From positions 1 through 64,000 of the forward strand of contig CALVDE010000007.1 in the NCBI GenBank assembly GCA_944326265.1: a DNA stretch of 64,000 nt. The letters run 5' to 3'. This DNA is from an uncultured Bacteroidales bacterium. GTDB lineage: Bacteria > Bacteroidota > Bacteroidia > Bacteroidales > UBA932. This document shows, in pieces, positions 9,033 to 18,900 of this stretch (position 1 is the first letter of the stretch; the number at the start of each line of letters is the position of its first letter). The position numbers and the translations under genes are program-made. Below the pieces are notes generated by a model. The model was not told the DNA's origin. It searched no databases and was given only the letters and a program-made list of their open reading frames with translations.

Positions 9033-10784
9033 ATGAGGCTTTTTAATTTCAACAGCTTAAGGCTTATGATGTCCGCTGTTGTCATCGCCGGTGCAGTTTC
9101 CTGCTCCCGTGAATACAGTCTTGACAATATCGACGGACACGTGACTGTCGGAGGGGATTCGCTTGCATTTCCTTTGGGCAGTATCGATACCGTGCGTCTG
9201 ACTTCTTTCATCGATTCGGAGGACCTGGAGATGTTGAAGACAGATGAGAACGGCAATTATTTTCTTTATTATTCCAGAGATTTTGACCAGGTGGTGGACC
9301 TGACCGACTATACTGATGACATTATGGTCGAAGGTGTGGAGGTCGGTTTCAGCCGGTCGCTTTATGTACCGGGAGAAGGTGAGGAAGGAGAACCTGCGGC
9401 AGGCGGGGAATCTGTAAGACTGCCGTTGGACTTTGATGAGGATTTCGCGCTCAGGTATTCGTTTGAGTCAGCCCGTGAGGCCGGTCTGGAGGAGATAGAC
9501 AGTGTGATCTTCGAGGATGCGATGCTGAGTGCCGCGGCCGTCCTGTCTTCCGACAGGGAACTTCCGTATCCCATGGATGTGGAAGTGACCGTGATTTTCC
9601 CAGAAAGGTATGATTTTGAGGACTCGCCGGATATCGAAGGAAATACTGTCGTGATGAAAGGACAGCTGGACATGTCCGGAGAAGTGACCTTCAGCCATGT
9701 TATGCTTGAGAAAATCATATTCAATCTGGATCGGGAGGACTCCTTTGAATTCGAGGATGCATTCACTGTGTCGAGATTTACGATAATTGCCCAGCCGCAG
9801 GATATTCCATATATAGCCGGAGGAAATATAGATGTGGATCTGACCGTTACTGTTGGTTCGGAGAACGGAGCGGATATCTATCCATCCGGATTCTACGGTA
9901 AGATAAATATGGAACTCGATCCTGTAGAGGAGGAAATAGTCATAGAGGGTATTCCTGACTTTATGGATACGGAGGATGCTGTGCTGGACTTCTTCAATCC
10001 TCACGCGGAGCTCACGCTCAGTACCAATGCCGGCATACCGGTTGTGATCGATGCGTCCATAACTGCGGAAGGACCGTCCAGGGAGAACATAGACCTTACT
10101 CTGCCCATTCCTTATTCGTATGATCCCGGGCAGGAGGATTCTGTGATGTATTATCTTTCAGCTGAGGAACCTTCGGTCCCCGGTGATTATGAGTGGGTCG
10201 AGGCCGATATGGGAAAACTGATGCGCAAGATTCCGGAAAGTGTGTCGTTCACAGCCAGGGCATGGACGGATTATATGTCGGAGGAGGTCCATTATGTGGA
10301 TTGTGATGCCGAGTACAACGTGCACGGAGTATTCCGTTTCGTGCTGCCATTCGCTTTCGGAGAAGACCTTTATATGACAGTATCCCAGACGATGGAGGGA
10401 ATTCCGGAGATGTTCGGCCAGATTGTGGCGGATACTGATCTGATTCTCGGCGGTGAGATAGAGAGCACGTTCCCCGTAAGCCTTGAGATCGGAGCCGTAT
10501 TCCTTGACTCAAAAGGCAATCCGCTTGATATAGATGTGTCCACACAGAGAATAGAAAGTGCTGCCGCTGACGGCCAGCCTGTTGTGTCGCCTCTGAATCT
10601 GACCGTGACAAGTACTGGCCGGGAGGAGGACATCGCGGCTGTATCCCTGCGGTTTACGCTGCTTCCCGGTTCAGAACCCGGCTTATCGTTGTCAGACAGG
10701 GCCTACGTGCAGGCATCTGTATCAGTAGCGGCTCCGGGCGGTATCACTGTCGACATCAATGATTTTATGGGTCAGACTGAGTAG
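9033..10784 (+). CDS. Predicted lipoprotein of unknown function, paired with a DUF5723 barrel
   Basis: A 583-residue protein with a lipoprotein signal peptide. A hydrophobic stretch (residues 10-20) ends in GAVSC, with Cys24 as the lipidation site followed by SREYS. The mature part is acidic and beta-strand rich, with repeated short hydrophobic/Asp-Glu patterns, and has no catalytic motif I recognise. It starts 31 nt after the HMA gene and ends 3 nt before the DUF5723 gene, so lipoprotein and barrel are almost certainly co-expressed. Their joint location suggests an outer-membrane assembly, but that is inference. Confidence 0.75.
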   Translation: MRLFNFNSLRLMMSAVVIAGAVSCSREYSLDNIDGHVTVGGDSLAFPLGSIDTVRLTSFIDSEDLEMLKTDENGNYFLYYSRDFDQVVDLTDYTDDIMVEGVEVGFSRSLYVPGEGEEGEPAAGGESVRLPLDFDEDFALRYSFESAREAGLEEIDSVIFEDAMLSAAAVLSSDRELPYPMDVEVTVIFPERYDFEDSPDIEGNTVVMKGQLDMSGEVTFSHVMLEKIIFNLDREDSFEFEDAFTVSRFTIIAQPQDIPYIAGGNIDVDLTVTVGSENGADIYPSGFYGKINMELDPVEEEIVIEGIPDFMDTEDAVLDFFNPHAELTLSTNAGIPVVIDASITAEGPSRENIDLTLPIPYSYDPGQEDSVMYYLSAEEPSVPGDYEWVEADMGKLMRKIPESVSFTARAWTDYMSEEVHYVDCDAEYNVHGVFRFVLPFAFGEDLYMTVSQTMEGIPEMFGQIVADTDLILGGEIESTFPVSLEIGAVFLDSKGNPLDIDVSTQRIESAAADGQPVVSPLNLTVTSTGREEDIAAVSLRFTLLPGSEPGLSLSDRAYVQASVSVAAPGGITVDINDFMGQTE

Positions 10785-10787
10785 AAA

Positions 10788-12239
10788 ATGAAAGCTATGA
10801 GAAAGATATTCGCAGTAATTCTGGCGGTGACTGCTGCCGCAGCTCTTTACGGTCAGAACAAGACAAGTTATTTTGTCAGAAACTCTACGCAGAGTCATAA
10901 TTTCAACGCGGCTTTTGTACCTGAGCAGGGGTATGTCGGATTTCCGCTGCTCAGCAATATAGATCTCGGTCTGGCTACCAATCTGGGCCTTTCCAATTTC
11001 CTGTACAACATGCCTGACGGAAGTACCGGACTTTTCCTCAATGAGGCGGTGTCCTCGGAGGAATTCCTCTCCGGGCTGAGAAAGAACAATCCGGTCAACC
11101 TGGGATTTTCCTACAGTCTCATCAATGCCGGATGGTTTACAGGAAAGAGTTCTTTCTGGACTCTTGACTTCGGAATAGATGTCAATGTGGACGCAGATAT
11201 TCCTCTGGAAGTTTTCAGGTTCCTGAAGGAAGGCATGTCCCGTAGCAGCACGGAATACAATATCAATAACCTGAATCTTACCGGAGGCGCATACGCCTAT
11301 GCCTCTGTCGGATATTCAAGGGGACTGGATGAGTTGGTCAAAGGTCTCAGAGTGGGTGCGAAGGCCCGGTTTCTGGCAAGTTTCTCCGAGTTTGACATCA
11401 ATATCCGGAATATGGACATCAGCCTCAGTGAAGATCAATGGGCGGCAAAGTCCCTGGCTACTGCCGACTATTATGGCGGACTGCTGGACTTTGGGGTGGA
11501 CAGTGACGGATATCTGGATTTCTATGACATAGCATTTGTGCTGGACCCGTCCAGATTTATCGGAGGAATGGGAGCCTCGTTCGACATAGGAGCGGAGTAC
11601 ACCATATCAGAGGGTACGCCTGTAGACGGTCTGCGTTTCTCTCTGTCAGTTACGGATCTGGGCTTTATTGCCCACAAAGCGGATATGATTACATCCGCAG
11701 AGGCTACGGGTGAAGTCAGTTTCTCCGGTGTCGGTAATCTGATGGATCCCGACCTGGATGTCAACGGCGCGATGTCGGACGTGACGGAGCAGTTTCTCAC
11801 AATGCTGGATTTTAAGAAGAAGGAGGTGACGGGCAGTCGGACCACTATGCTTACGGCGACCATGTATGCCGGTGTGGATTACTCTTTCCTGAAGGATAAG
11901 ATGAACGTGGGTCTGCTGTATTCGGCACGTTTCGGAAAATACAGAACTGACCACGAGCTGACACTGGCGTGGAATTATGCTCCTTCCAGAAAATTCGACG
12001 TGGCGCTTTCATATTCTTTCCTTAAAAACGCATCTTCGATAGGCTGGCTGCTGACATTCACTCCGGTAAGGGGTATCGGCCTGTTTGTAGGAAGCGAATA
12101 CACTTCGCTCAATTACAATGCTCTGAATATCTCGGGGATGAGGATCCCTCTGCCCTCCAAACTGTTCATAGACTTTGATTTCGGCTTTACGATATCTTTG
12201 GGCGGGACCAACAGCCGTCCCCGTTCTTATGAGGACTGA
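10788..12239 (+). CDS. DUF5723-family outer-membrane beta-barrel protein
   Basis: A 483-residue protein with a cleavable signal peptide (MKAMRKIFAVILAVTAAAALYGQ, cut near residue 23). The body is made of alternating strands typical of an outer-membrane barrel. The opening NKTSYFVRNSTQSHNFNAAF and the following strand pattern match DUF5723, a Bacteroidetes family related in layout to PorV/FadL-like barrels. The C-terminus reads LFIDFDFGFTISLGG, a typical last strand. Function unknown. It lies 3 nt after the lipoprotein and its transcript ends at the strong hairpin at 12257-12303. Confidence 0.82.
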   Translation: MKAMRKIFAVILAVTAAAALYGQNKTSYFVRNSTQSHNFNAAFVPEQGYVGFPLLSNIDLGLATNLGLSNFLYNMPDGSTGLFLNEAVSSEEFLSGLRKNNPVNLGFSYSLINAGWFTGKSSFWTLDFGIDVNVDADIPLEVFRFLKEGMSRSSTEYNINNLNLTGGAYAYASVGYSRGLDELVKGLRVGAKARFLASFSEFDINIRNMDISLSEDQWAAKSLATADYYGGLLDFGVDSDGYLDFYDIAFVLDPSRFIGGMGASFDIGAEYTISEGTPVDGLRFSLSVTDLGFIAHKADMITSAEATGEVSFSGVGNLMDPDLDVNGAMSDVTEQFLTMLDFKKKEVTGSRTTMLTATMYAGVDYSFLKDKMNVGLLYSARFGKYRTDHELTLAWNYAPSRKFDVALSYSFLKNASSIGWLLTFTPVRGIGLFVGSEYTSLNYNALNISGMRIPLPSKLFIDFDFGFTISLGGTNSRPRSYED

Positions 12240-12256
12240 TCTGCTGGACAGTGCAT

Positions 12257-12303
12257 GACAAGCGAAGAGGCTGCATCGGGTAGGTGCAGCCTCTTCGCTT
12301 GTC
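12257..12303. terminator. Perfect 19-bp hairpin, bidirectional terminator
   Basis: The arm at 12257-12275 (GACAAGCGAAGAGGCTGCA) is perfectly complementary to 12285-12303, with a 9-nt loop TCGGGTAGG. It lies between two convergent genes ending at 12239 and 12328, and no other spacer separates them. There is no long U tract on either strand, so termination may rely on the stem alone. It may also protect the mRNA ends. Confidence 0.8.
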
Positions 12304-12327
12304 CGTGCGCGGTGGACCTGTGACCTG

Positions 12328-12747
12328 TTATATAGAAGGTGCCGAGAAATGCTCTTTTGAGAAAATCCTGGCTTCGGTAATTACCACGTCGTTACCGTCC
12401 TTGTCCCTCATCTTGCCGACGATGGTGCCGATCATTCTCTTGTGGTCGACGTTGGTGCACTCAAAACGGATGTGATAAGGCTCATCTATATAGACAGGCT
12501 TGAGATACGTGACATTCTGAGAGATGAAGTATGCCATCTTATCAGCAGGCCACATAGTGCCGAATACTTTTGCGAATGCGCAGAGAATCAGTACTCCCTG
12601 CGCTACAGGACGTCCGAATTCGGTTCCTGTGGCGAACTCCCTGTCGATGTGTACAGGGTTGTAGTCCTCTGTGAGCTTGGCATACACTTCAGCGTCCTTC
12701 TCAGTGAAGATCGTGTTGTAGTCGTAGGTGTCATGAACTCTTATCAT
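12328..12747 (-). CDS. MaoC-like hot-dog hydratase/dehydratase
   Basis: A 139-residue single hot-dog domain. The signature LTEDYNPVHIDREFA (residues 26-40), followed by FGRPVAQGVL, contains the Asp and His of the (R)-specific enoyl-CoA hydratase active site as in PhaJ/MaoC proteins. It would hydrate a trans-2-enoyl thioester or catalyse the reverse reaction; cytoplasmic. No fatty-acid gene lies beside it, so the substrate is open. It is downstream of the MBL gene on the same strand with a 62-nt AT-rich gap that holds a TATCTTTA box (minus strand, near 12775), so it may have its own promoter. Confidence 0.85.
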   Translation of the reverse strand: MIRVHDTYDYNTIFTEKDAEVYAKLTEDYNPVHIDREFATGTEFGRPVAQGVLILCAFAKVFGTMWPADKMAYFISQNVTYLKPVYIDEPYHIRFECTNVDHKRMIGTIVGKMRDKDGNDVVITEARIFSKEHFSAPSI

Positions 12748-12809
12748 AGTAAGGATTTTTATGATTGGCCCTATAAAGATAGGTATAAAATATTAAAAAA
12801 CCAAAAATC

Positions 12810-13583
12810 TCAGCTCCGGAAGGTCAGTGAAAGGCCGTCGTATGCGGGTTCGACACCCTCGGGAAGTTCCTCGGCAAGGTTTGCATGGCAGTCCAGCTGA
12901 TGGGACAGATGTGTGAGGAAAGAGTGTCTGGCTCCTACCTTGCGGCATACCTCAAGTGCTTCATCCAGAGAGAAGTGAGAGATGTGCTTCTCTCTGCGTA
13001 TGCAGTTTATGACGAAGATGTCCACTCCTTTCAGCCTGGCGATGGACTCATCCGGGATGCTGTTTGCGTCAGTGAGGTAGCCGAGTCTGCCGAAACGGAA
13101 ACCGAGGACAGGCAGCTTGTAGTGCATGGCCCTGACAGGAATGATGGTGACACCGTTGATGGTGAAAGGATTCTCGTCAATGGTGTTGAGGATAAAGTCG
13201 GGTACGCCCGGGTACCGGTGTTCTCCGAAGGCGTATGCGTATTCTCTTTTGAGTGATTCCTGGACCCGGGTCTCCGCATAGACAGGGAAACCTTTTCCGG
13301 AGAAATAGTTGAACGCTCTTACGTCATCCAGACCTCCGGTGTGGTCCTTGTGCATGTGAGTCAGAAGCACTGCGTCGAGGGAGGTTATGCCGCTGCGCAG
13401 GATCTGTTGCCTGAAGTCCGGTCCTGCATCTATTACCAGTTTCAGTCCTTCGTATTCTATGTAGGCGGATGTCCTGAGTCTCTTGTCGTGAAAGTCCTCC
13501 GACCGGCATACCCGGCATCCGCATCCGATGATAGGCACTCCCTGGGAAGTGCCGGTTCCAAGAAATTCGATTTTGTTAGCCAT
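12810..13583 (-). CDS. MBL-fold metallo-hydrolase, PhnP-like
   Basis: A 257-residue metallo-beta-lactamase-fold protein. Metal ligands are visible in THMHKDHTGG (HxHxDH, about residues 75-84), in an AMHYKLP histidine mid-protein and in the C-terminal LTHLSHQLDCH. The start GTGTSQGVPIIGCGCRVCRS carries the cysteine-rich N-terminus of PhnP/RNase Z-like phosphodiesterases, which binds an extra structural zinc. Likely a cytoplasmic phosphodiesterase; the substrate is not predictable, and no phosphonate genes are nearby. A minus-strand TAACTTTG box ends 8 nt before the ATG, so the mRNA may be nearly leaderless. Confidence 0.85.
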   Translation of the reverse strand: MANKIEFLGTGTSQGVPIIGCGCRVCRSEDFHDKRLRTSAYIEYEGLKLVIDAGPDFRQQILRSGITSLDAVLLTHMHKDHTGGLDDVRAFNYFSGKGFPVYAETRVQESLKREYAYAFGEHRYPGVPDFILNTIDENPFTINGVTIIPVRAMHYKLPVLGFRFGRLGYLTDANSIPDESIARLKGVDIFVINCIRREKHISHFSLDEALEVCRKVGARHSFLTHLSHQLDCHANLAEELPEGVEPAYDGLSLTFRS

Positions 13584-13590
13584 AGTACCC

Positions 13591-13618
13591 CAAAGTTAGA
13601 CAAATTTGTGTAATTTTG
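13591..13618. promoter_or_regulatory. Back-to-back promoter boxes between the MBL and methyltransferase genes
   Basis: TAACTTTG on the minus strand (13598-13591) and TAATTTTG on the plus strand (13611-13618) both match TAnnTTTG and face apart. Neither has a clear TTTG element about 20 nt upstream, so the assignment is moderate. Expression of the two genes may interfere because the boxes are 12 nt apart. Confidence 0.45.
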
Positions 13619-13623
13619 TAAAT

Positions 13624-14331
13624 ATGAATTGCAGACTTTATCTTTTGCCGGCACCTCTCGGTGACAATCCTCCTGAGGAGGTGATTCCCGGGGATGTTTT
13701 CCGTCGGATAGCTTCGGTGGAGCATTTTGCCGTGGAGGATGTACGTTCGGCCCGCAGATATCTTTCCAGAATCGGTTTTCGCGGCAGGATTGATTCCCTG
13801 TCGTTCTATGAGGTCAACGAGCATTCTTCGCATGAGGATATCGAGAATGCTTTCCGGCCTCTGCTTTCCGGCTCTGACATGGTACTTGTTTCCGAGGCCG
13901 GCCTGCCCGCTGTCGCTGATCCGGGCGCGTCTCTGGTGGCTATGGCCCACAATGCGGGTATAGAGGTAGTGCCTCTTTCAGGACCCTCCTCGCTGATGAT
14001 GGCTCTGATGTCCTCAGGCATGAACGGACAGTGCTTTGCTTTCTCCGGTTACGTGCCGGTCAAGCCGGATGCCAGGAAACGGCGTATCAGGGAGCTGGAG
14101 ATGCGTTCCAGGAAGTATTCCGAGACTGAGATCGTGATCGAGACCCCGTACAGGGGTGATTCTCTCCTGAAAGATATTCTGGAAGTCTGCGATCCGTCCA
14201 CGAGGGTATGTGTCGCTGCTGACATTACTCTCCCTGATCAGTTTATCAGGACCATGACGGTGGCTCAGTGGAGACGTGCCGGAGCTGTGCCGCTGGCCAG
14301 GCGTCCGGCAGTGTTTTTAATATATGCATAA
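13624..14331 (+). CDS. SAM-dependent methyltransferase, tetrapyrrole-methylase fold (RsmI-like)
   Basis: A 235-residue protein of the tetrapyrrole (corrin/porphyrin) methylase superfamily. The stretch VSEAGLPAVADPGASLV resembles the SAM-binding loop of RsmI, the 16S rRNA C1402 ribose methyltransferase, as do PLSGPSSLMMALMSSGM and FAFSGYVP. It is shorter than RsmI (about 280) and the N-terminal PTPIGN-type motif reads LPAPLGDNP, so it is the RsmI-like paralogue common in Bacteroidetes rather than certain RsmI. The ATG at 13624 follows a TAATTTTG box; a TTG 18 nt earlier lies upstream of any plausible transcript start. Its stop overlaps the start of folB by one base. Confidence 0.82.
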   Translation: MNCRLYLLPAPLGDNPPEEVIPGDVFRRIASVEHFAVEDVRSARRYLSRIGFRGRIDSLSFYEVNEHSSHEDIENAFRPLLSGSDMVLVSEAGLPAVADPGASLVAMAHNAGIEVVPLSGPSSLMMALMSSGMNGQCFAFSGYVPVKPDARKRRIRELEMRSRKYSETEIVIETPYRGDSLLKDILEVCDPSTRVCVAADITLPDQFIRTMTVAQWRRAGAVPLARRPAVFLIYA

Positions 14332-14681
14332 TGGGAAAGATAGAACTTCAAGGAATGAGATTCTTCGCTCATCACGGCTGTTTCAGCGAGGAGCGCACAA
14401 TCGGTAATTATTTTATTGTGGATCTGGAAGTCGAGGCGGATCTTTCGAAAGCATCTGTAAGTGATTCGCTGGAGGACACGCTCAATTATCAGCTTCTGTT
14501 CGATATTGTCAAGGAGGAGATGGCCGTGCCGTCGGACCTTCTTGAGCATGTGGCCGGGAGAATAATCCGCAGGGTGCGTGCGGTTTTCCCCGACATCCGT
14601 TCCGGCAGTGTGTCCATATCCAAGCTCAACCCTCCGTTGGGAGGAGAGGTGGCGGCATCGAGAGTTACTTTAGCCATATAG
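14331..14681 (+). CDS. folB: Dihydroneopterin aldolase
   Basis: Converts 7,8-dihydroneopterin to 6-hydroxymethyl-dihydropterin and glycolaldehyde in folate synthesis; cytoplasmic. The 116-residue length is typical. Motifs are RFFAHHGCFSEERTIGN with the conserved Glu near residue 20, the Tyr/Leu stretch DTLNYQLLFDIV, and the C-terminal SISKLNPPLGG with the catalytic lysine. The start overlaps the previous stop (TAATG). mtaB begins 1 nt after its stop, so three genes form one unit. folC, a later enzyme of the same pathway, lies separately at 36750. Confidence 0.93.
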   Translation: MGKIELQGMRFFAHHGCFSEERTIGNYFIVDLEVEADLSKASVSDSLEDTLNYQLLFDIVKEEMAVPSDLLEHVAGRIIRRVRAVFPDIRSGSVSISKLNPPLGGEVAASRVTLAI

Positions 14682-14682
14682 C

Positions 14683-15939
14683 ATGAGAGTCGCCGTACAT
14701 ACCCTGGGATGCAAGCTGAACTATTCGGAGAGCTCAACCATAGCCCGTGAATTCATGTCCCGTGGCTATGAGGTGGTTCCTGATACAGCGGATGCGGATA
14801 TCCATGTCGTCAATACGTGCTCGGTGACGGGACACAGTGACAAGAAGGACCGTAATCTCATCCGCCGTCTGCACCGTCGCTCACCTGATGCGCTGATAGT
14901 GGTTACCGGCTGTTATGCTCAGCTCAAGTGGCAGGAAGCAGCGGAGCTGGACGGAGTGGGCATAGTCCTGGGTGCGGTCTCGAAAGGCCGTGTGGCGGAC
15001 ATTGTCGAGAGGGTTCTTGCAGGAGGAAAAGCTTCGTGCGCATATACTGAAGTGACTCCGATAGAGTCGGTGCATGATATTTTCCCGGCATATTCGACAG
15101 GAGAAAGGACCAGGTCGTTTCTGAAGATTCAGGACGGGTGCGATTATAAATGTTCCTACTGTACCGTTCCTTATGCCAGGGGGGAGAGCCGCAGCCTTCC
15201 TCCGGATCTGCTTGTCAGACAGGCGGAGGAGATTGCAGCGGCCGGTATCAGGGAGATAGTTCTCACCGGGGTCAATACCGGGGACTACGGCCGGAAGACC
15301 GGAGACAGCTTTCCGGATCTTCTCAGGGCACTCAATGCCGTGGATGGAATAGAGCGTTACAGGATATCCTCCATAGAGCCCAATCTGCTGACATCTCAGG
15401 TGGTGGAATGGATCGCCTCCGGTACGAAATTCCTTCCTCATTTTCATATTCCGCTGCAGTCAGGCTGCGACAGGATTCTCGGCAGGATGGGCAGAAGATA
15501 CCGTACTGCTGATTTCCGCAGCAAGATAGAGCTGATACGCAGTGTGATGGATCATGTCTTTTTCGGAATAGACGTAATAGCCGGTTTCCCCGGGGAGACA
15601 GATGAGGATTTCCGTGAAACATGTGCTTTTCTGGAAGAGATACGTCCGGCATTCATTCACGTTTTCCCTTATTCGCGCAGGGCCGGTACGCCTGCCGCCG
15701 GGATGCCCTGTCAGGTGGATGAGACAGTGAAGGCGGCAAGAGTAGGAGTGCTGGAGGAGATGTGCTCGCGTTTCCACACCGCTTTCTGCAAGGAAAACAG
15801 CGGACGGGAGGAGGAGGTGCTGTTCGAGAGCAAGTCCAGGAACGGCATGATGTACGGATACACACGGAACTACATAAAAGTAGAACGTCCATACGACTCT
15901 GATCTGATAGGGAGGATAGTGAAGGTCCGGCTGGACTGA
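14683..15939 (+). CDS. mtaB: tRNA t6A37 methylthiotransferase
   Basis: Radical SAM enzyme that adds a methylthio group to C2 of N6-threonylcarbamoyladenosine at tRNA position 37. The 418-residue protein has the UPF0004 domain with three cysteines (C10 in TLGCKLN, C46 in NTCSVTG, C77 in TGCYAQ). The radical SAM CxxxCxxC follows at C153, C157 and C160, and a short TRAM-like tail completes it. The LGCKLN start favours MtaB over MiaB and RimO. It lies 1 nt after folB and is last in its unit. Only 5 nt separate it from the end of the convergent TamB gene. Confidence 0.93.
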   Translation: MRVAVHTLGCKLNYSESSTIAREFMSRGYEVVPDTADADIHVVNTCSVTGHSDKKDRNLIRRLHRRSPDALIVVTGCYAQLKWQEAAELDGVGIVLGAVSKGRVADIVERVLAGGKASCAYTEVTPIESVHDIFPAYSTGERTRSFLKIQDGCDYKCSYCTVPYARGESRSLPPDLLVRQAEEIAAAGIREIVLTGVNTGDYGRKTGDSFPDLLRALNAVDGIERYRISSIEPNLLTSQVVEWIASGTKFLPHFHIPLQSGCDRILGRMGRRYRTADFRSKIELIRSVMDHVFFGIDVIAGFPGETDEDFRETCAFLEEIRPAFIHVFPYSRRAGTPAAGMPCQVDETVKAARVGVLEEMCSRFHTAFCKENSGREEEVLFESKSRNGMMYGYTRNYIKVERPYDSDLIGRIVKVRLD

Positions 15940-15944
15940 TGCCG

Positions 15945-18900
15945 TCATTCCGGCCTGTACTCGGTGTAGCCGGTTTCCTCTTCCATGAAATTGAGCGGGT
16001 CTTCCCTGGGTCTTTGTATCTCTTCCTTTACTATGTTGGCCTCCGCTGCTTCGCGTTCCAGTTCTTCCTCGGCCTCGCGCATCAGTTCCAGCTCATACTG
16101 CTCTTTACGCTTGCGTGAATAGAATATATTGCGCCAGAAGTCACCGAAAGTGTCGAATTCGTCCTGGTATGTGATACCGAATCCGCTGCGCTGTGTGTTG
16201 TCAAGGTAGTTGGAGTATGAGTCCGCAGAGCGGGTGAAGAGGGTTATGCGAAGCTTGCCCTGACGGTCAACCTTGATCTCGGCGTCAAAATCTCCGGCCC
16301 AGTTCGACGAGGTCTCGCTGTTTCCGACATTGCCGTTGATTATCAATCTGTTGTTGAATGCCTGATAGGATATGGCCACATCGAACATGTCTTTGCCTCC
16401 GGTCGCGGTTCCGGGCTGATAGTTTAGTCCCAGGTCAAGAGGGATATCCAGCTGTCGGAATATGTTGTTGAACTGGTTGGAGAGAATCTCGCTGGCATTT
16501 GAGTAGAGTATGGTTGAGTTGTTCACAATACCGGACTGCTCGTCAGGAACGAAACTGCCGGATATGAGCAGGGCCATGAATTGTTTCTGTACTTTCTCCG
16601 GCGTACTAAGTGCGCTCTCGACCCTGCCCTTTGTAATGGGGTCCAGGTCGGGAATGTCAATGGTGAATGACAGTTCCGGATTGTCGAGCGAGCCCTGGAG
16701 CTGTATGCCGCAGTTGACGTTGCGCCTGTTTCCTACCGATGTGGTGTCGGAAATAAGGGTTGATATGGAGGCTTTCGTGCTGTATGTCGCTCCGACATTG
16801 AGACTGGTGTTCTTCAGGTCTCCGTTGAAAGCGATGGTTCCGCCTTCGTCTATAGTGAAGTCCCTGGACTGTATGGACAGGGCCAGATGGTAGCTTCCGT
16901 CGGCGATGGTATAATCTCCTCTGAGGTCGGTTATGTTTCTGGCTGGGTTGAATGTCAGGTCTATGTCGCCCTCGCCGGTGCAGCGCAGGATGGAACCCAG
17001 TTGTTTGTTCATCTCTATGAGCAGCTCGGTGCCCTGGGTGACACTGGCCCTTGCCCTTACCTCTATATTGCTGTTTTTGGTTTTCTGGACGCTTTCATCA
17101 GATGTCTGTGCGGCGGCAGTGCTGTCAAGAAGAGTTCCTGACCTGAAATCAGTGTAGGATATCAGGTCGGTGGTGGTTGCGGAGGATGAGGAGGACAGGG
17201 GAATGTGGATGGCAGAGTTGTCGTCGGTTGCCAGCTGTGCGTCAATCAGCAGATTGTCAGTATAACCGGACAGGGATACGTTGCCGGTGGCGAATGCCGT
17301 GCCGTAGAATTTCCCGTTGTCTCTCTCATTAGTGTTTAGACACATGAAGTTGTTGAAATCCAGTCTGGTATCAAGATAGATGTTCCTGAAAGAATCGTGT
17401 GTTATATTGCCGTTGAGCGTGGCCTTTGAGCCGCTGTTGTCAGTGATGCTGAGGTTGTGGAACTCAATGCTTCTCTGATTCAGGGAGACAGGGCCGTTGA
17501 TGATATAGGGTACCTGGGTAAATACCGGAGTCAGGTACAGCGAGTCTATATGGCAGTTGCTGCTGCCTAATAAGATGCGGTCCGGCTGTCCTGTTATCGT
17601 TATGTCTCCGCTCAGTCCTCCTTCGGTTATGTTTACGAAATCGCTCAGCATCGGTGACAGATAGTGCAGGGACAGATTGTTGAGACCGAGATTGAGGTTC
17701 ATATAATTGCGCCCTGGTATGTAGTATCCGCTCAGGTTGACGGGATTGAGACTGTCTACATAATTGTTGATCAGTATGTTGAATCTGTTTCTGGCCATGT
17801 CTCTGCGGCTCATGGCCGTAATCCGTCCCAGGTTGTTCCCGAGCAGTGACAGATCTTCTCCGTATATCTCCATGGTGGCGCCTGTTCCTGAGAAGAAGTT
17901 GTAAAGGTCAAGTTCTCCCGTCAGTCTGCCTCCGAGAGCCAGGTCTTTCTTCATGAAGGAGTTGAGCACGGAAAGGTCAAGGTTGTCGATGGTCAGCGAG
18001 AGCTTGCTGTCCCTGTCTTCGGATATGGTTCCGGACACTCTGAGACTGTCGTTGTCTCCGTTGATGCTGAGTCCGTCGACGGCATAATTCTTTCTGGCCA
18101 GCGTGACATGCGCAGGAGAGATTCTCCACCTGTGTCCCCTGATCATCAGCTCGGAACTGTCCACCTTGATTCCTGCGGTCTTTCCGGACCGGCCGGTATC
18201 ATTGAAGCGGACTCCTGCCGAGAAGTCAAGATAAGTGGTGTCGGCATTGTTGAAAGTGAGACCGAACAGCATGGTGGAATCCTTCTCACGTACATTCATG
18301 CGGATATTGTCCGCTGTGAGTCCTCCTGAGCTGAGCCTGCCGACAGATACTGCTCCGGAAGTGATGCTGTCAGCATTGCCGGCATACAGGCCGATGTCCG
18401 TTATGGAGTATTCTTTGCCGGATGACGTATTGAACGATACCGCAGAGGATCTGGCATTGACCGTAAGTGCATTGCAGCTGTCCAGCCTGAAATCCAGCGT
18501 GGTGCTGTCTGCTATATGCAGTCCGGGAAGTATGATGTCGCAGATCTGAGACATGTCGAAAGTCCTCAGATGCAGATCATAATGCCCGTTCTTCCCGTTG
18601 GTCACCGCTGTGTCTACAGGAAGGACACCGCTTAGGGCCCGCCCTCTGGCCGCCAGTTTTAGCCTTTCCACAAGCCTGGACGGGGAGTCTGTGCTGGAAT
18701 AGTCTATGTGAAAGACCGGAGACATCACGGTTACTATGTTGCGGTTTTCCATTATGGCTGATCTGATGTACAGCGAGTCGATATGGTACTGCCCGTTGTC
18801 ATTGGCGTAGCTTATATTGTCCAGCAGAATGCTTCCCAGTATGCTCCCGGTGGTGAATCTCAGGTCCGCGCTTGCCGTGATGCCCAGGTTGGACATATCT

